From contig CAMLHU010000093.1 in assembly GCA_946479825.1 (NCBI GenBank), forward strand, positions 1 through 8,047: a DNA stretch of 8,047 bases. Reading direction: 5' to 3'. This document shows, piece after piece, positions 7,172 through 8,047 of the stretch (position 1 is its first letter; each line of letters starts with the position of its first letter). The position numbers were made by a program, and so were the translations under genes. The notes beneath the pieces were generated by a model. It was not told where the DNA came from and searched no databases. It was given only the letters and a program-made list of their open reading frames with translations. This DNA is from an uncultured Gemmatimonadota bacterium (GTDB lineage Bacteria > Gemmatimonadota > Gemmatimonadetes > Gemmatimonadales > GWC2-71-9).

Positions 7172-7266
7172 AGGCGGTCGCCGGTGGTGGGGGTGATCGG
7201 AAGGTAGTCCCGTCCGGGCGCGCCGGCACGCTTGCGGCGCGAACCAGGCGCTCCGTACGTTTCAGG
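7172..7266. promoter_or_regulatory. Divergent intergenic region between the envelope operon and the LpxH-like gene
   Basis: This 95-bp gap is the only real intergenic space inside the window and should hold the promoter of the seven-gene minus-strand operon as well as that of the plus-strand phosphoesterase. On the minus strand a possible -10, TACCTT (7206-7201), lies 29 nt before the GTG at 7171, with no good -35 at the expected spacing. No clear operator palindrome or riboswitch-like structure was seen. Confidence 0.45.
7232..7261 (+). promoter_or_regulatory. Candidate sigma70-like promoter giving a leaderless transcript
   Basis: TTGCGG (7232-7237) and TACGTT (7256-7261) are separated by 18 bp and resemble -35 and -10 boxes. 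The -10 ends only 5 nt before the ATG at 7267, so transcription would begin at or next to the start codon. The absence of a usable Shine-Dalgarno (only AGG directly touching the ATG) fits a leaderless mRNA. The assignment rests on pattern alone. Confidence 0.35.
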
Positions 7267-7995
7267 ATGCCAGCCCAACAGCTCGTCGTCGTCAGCGACG
7301 CCCACCTGGGCGCCGTCCCCGCCGAGACCGAGGAACGTTTCCTCGAGTTCCTCCGCGCCGTCCCGACCCTGGGCGACGCCCTGCTGCTCACCGGCGACAT
7401 CTTCGACTTCTGGATGAGCTGGGGACGGGTCATCCCCCGCCACCAGGTGCGCGCCGTCGCGGCGCTGGCCGAGGTCGCGCGCCGGGTGCCCACCGTGATG
7501 ACGGGCGGCAACCACGACCGCTGGGGCGGGACGTTCTGGGACCGCGAGCTCGGCATCCGCTTCGCGCCGCTGCGGACGGAGCTCGACGTCGGCGGGGGCC
7601 GGGTGCTGGCGATCCACGGCGACGGGATCACCGAACGGAGCCGGTGGGCCCGGGTCATGTTCCACGTGACGCGCCAGCCGGCGGTGATCGCCGTGTTCAA
7701 GGCGCTTCACCCGGACCTGGCGTTCAGGATCGTGGACCGGATGGTGTCGAACTGGGGGAGCGAACATCTCGACCCGGCGATCTTCGACCGCGCAGCGGAT
7801 CGCCAGCAGGCGTGGGCGGAAGCGACGCTGCACGCCGACCCGGGCCTCTCGGCGGTCGTGATGGGACACACCCACCGCGCCCGGGTGACCGAGACGGCCG
7901 CCGGGCAGCACTACGTCAATCCCGGCGCCTGGCTCGACGGGCTCCGGTACGCCGTCGTGACGGCGAGCGGCGCGGAGCTGCGGGCCTTCGGCTGA
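7267..7995 (+). CDS. Calcineurin-like phosphoesterase, UDP-2,3-diacylglucosamine diphosphatase (LpxH/LpxH2-like)
   Basis: This is a 242-residue binuclear-metal phosphoesterase. Metal-binding motifs appear in order: SDAHLG (Asp11, His13), GDIFDFW (Asp44), GNHD (Asn82, His83, Asp84), IHGD (His117) and GHTH (His201, His203). The length, motif spacing and the inserted helical region at about 122-190 fit the LpxH group. LpxH cleaves UDP-2,3-diacylglucosamine to lipid X and UMP, the fourth step of lipid A synthesis, as a peripheral inner-membrane enzyme. It has GNHD where classic LpxH has GNRD, so it is closer in that motif to the LpxH2-like subgroup, whose substrate is less certain. It is divergently transcribed from the envelope operon. 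The ATG at 7267 places the SDAHLG motif at residues 10-15, as usual, and has no Shine-Dalgarno. No signal peptide or membrane span is visible. Confidence 0.85.
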   Translation: MPAQQLVVVSDAHLGAVPAETEERFLEFLRAVPTLGDALLLTGDIFDFWMSWGRVIPRHQVRAVAALAEVARRVPTVMTGGNHDRWGGTFWDRELGIRFAPLRTELDVGGGRVLAIHGDGITERSRWARVMFHVTRQPAVIAVFKALHPDLAFRIVDRMVSNWGSEHLDPAIFDRAADRQQAWAEATLHADPGLSAVVMGHTHRARVTETAAGQHYVNPGAWLDGLRYAVVTASGAELRAFG

Positions 7996-8013
7996 TCATC
8001 GACGGCCGTGCCC

Positions 8014-8047
8014 CTAATTGAACCCCAGCGCGTTGGCCAACGACACC
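8014..8047 (-). CDS. Possible C-terminal tail of a convergent gene (partial)
   Basis: On the minus strand the last bases of the window read VSLANALGFN followed by TAG at 8016-8014. If real, it is the end of a gene entering from the right and converging on the LpxH-like gene, with only 18 bp between the two stop codons. The piece is too short to identify, and an open reading frame of ten codons in GC-rich DNA is expected by chance. No rho-independent terminator is visible between the two stops. Confidence 0.25.
   Translation of the reverse strand, partial: VSLANALGFN

Noticed and set aside
4709..7207. An 832-residue plus-strand open frame opposite the HEAT-cyclophilin and thioesterase genes
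   Set aside because: Its protein is Arg/Gly/Glu-rich low-complexity with no recognisable domain. It is the antisense shadow expected from strong GC bias at third positions of the real minus-strand genes.
5655..7700. A 681-residue minus-strand open frame in another frame
   Set aside because: It crosses the thioesterase, the intergenic region and the antisense of the LpxH-like gene. Its composition is Arg/Pro/Gly-rich and no family motifs are seen, while the overlapping genes have clear catalytic motifs.
7168..7911. A 247-residue minus-strand frame opposite the LpxH-like gene
   Set aside because: It is the reverse-strand shadow of the phosphoesterase and carries no domain signature.
7996..8013. 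Possible terminator after the LpxH-like gene
   Set aside because: Only short palindromes are present (TGATCA at the stop codon and ACGGCCGT). There is no stable stem with a following T-run.
8031..8042. A perfect 12-bp palindrome CGTTGGCCAACG
   Set aside because: One or two such palindromes are expected by chance in 8 kb, there is no loop or T-tract for a terminator, and it may lie within a convergent coding tail.

Overview
The window is very GC-rich, almost fully coding, and comes from a diderm (Gram-negative type) bacterium. It encodes an outer-membrane beta-barrel, an LptE-like lipoprotein, a second LolB-like lipoprotein and a lipid A-type phosphohydrolase. The gene styles (secreted HEAT-cyclophilin fusion, peptidase/propeller/barrel fusion, LolB-like lipoprotein next to LptE) suggest Gemmatimonadota or a close relative. 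That placement is from memory of such genomes and is moderate confidence only.

Layout. Positions 7171 down to 1 hold seven minus-strand genes packed as one apparent operon with no intergenic gaps. In transcription order they are: a 4HBT/YbgC-type acyl-CoA thioesterase (7171-6731); a secreted HEAT-repeat protein ending in a cyclophilin prolyl isomerase domain (6730-4703); a 937-residue fusion of signal peptide, HExxH gluzincin peptidase-like domain, TolB/PD40-like propeller and C-terminal Omp85-like beta-barrel (4706-1893); a LolB-like lipoprotein (1893-1195); an LptE-family lipoprotein (1238-729, probable CTG start); a small single-membrane-span protein (735-370); and the N-terminus of a KefB/CPA2-type cation:proton antiporter (373 to the window edge). 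Junctions are abutting or overlapping by 1, 4 or 7 nt, except the 44-nt overlap implied for the LptE start. This points to translational coupling along a single transcript.

A 95-bp divergent intergenic region (7172-7266) separates this operon from a plus-strand calcineurin-like phosphoesterase of the LpxH/LpxH2 type (7267-7995). That gene lacks a Shine-Dalgarno sequence and has a TANNNT-like -10 immediately before its ATG, so it may be leaderless. After it only 52 bases remain, which may hold the tail of a convergent minus-strand gene.

Taken together the locus reads as an outer-membrane biogenesis neighbourhood: lipid A synthesis (LpxH-like), LPS insertion (LptE-like), lipoprotein handling (LolB-like), a barrel protein with a built-in periplasmic or surface module, and a secreted prolyl isomerase that could help fold it. 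No RNA genes, mobile elements, CRISPR arrays or long repeats were seen. No convincing terminator was found.
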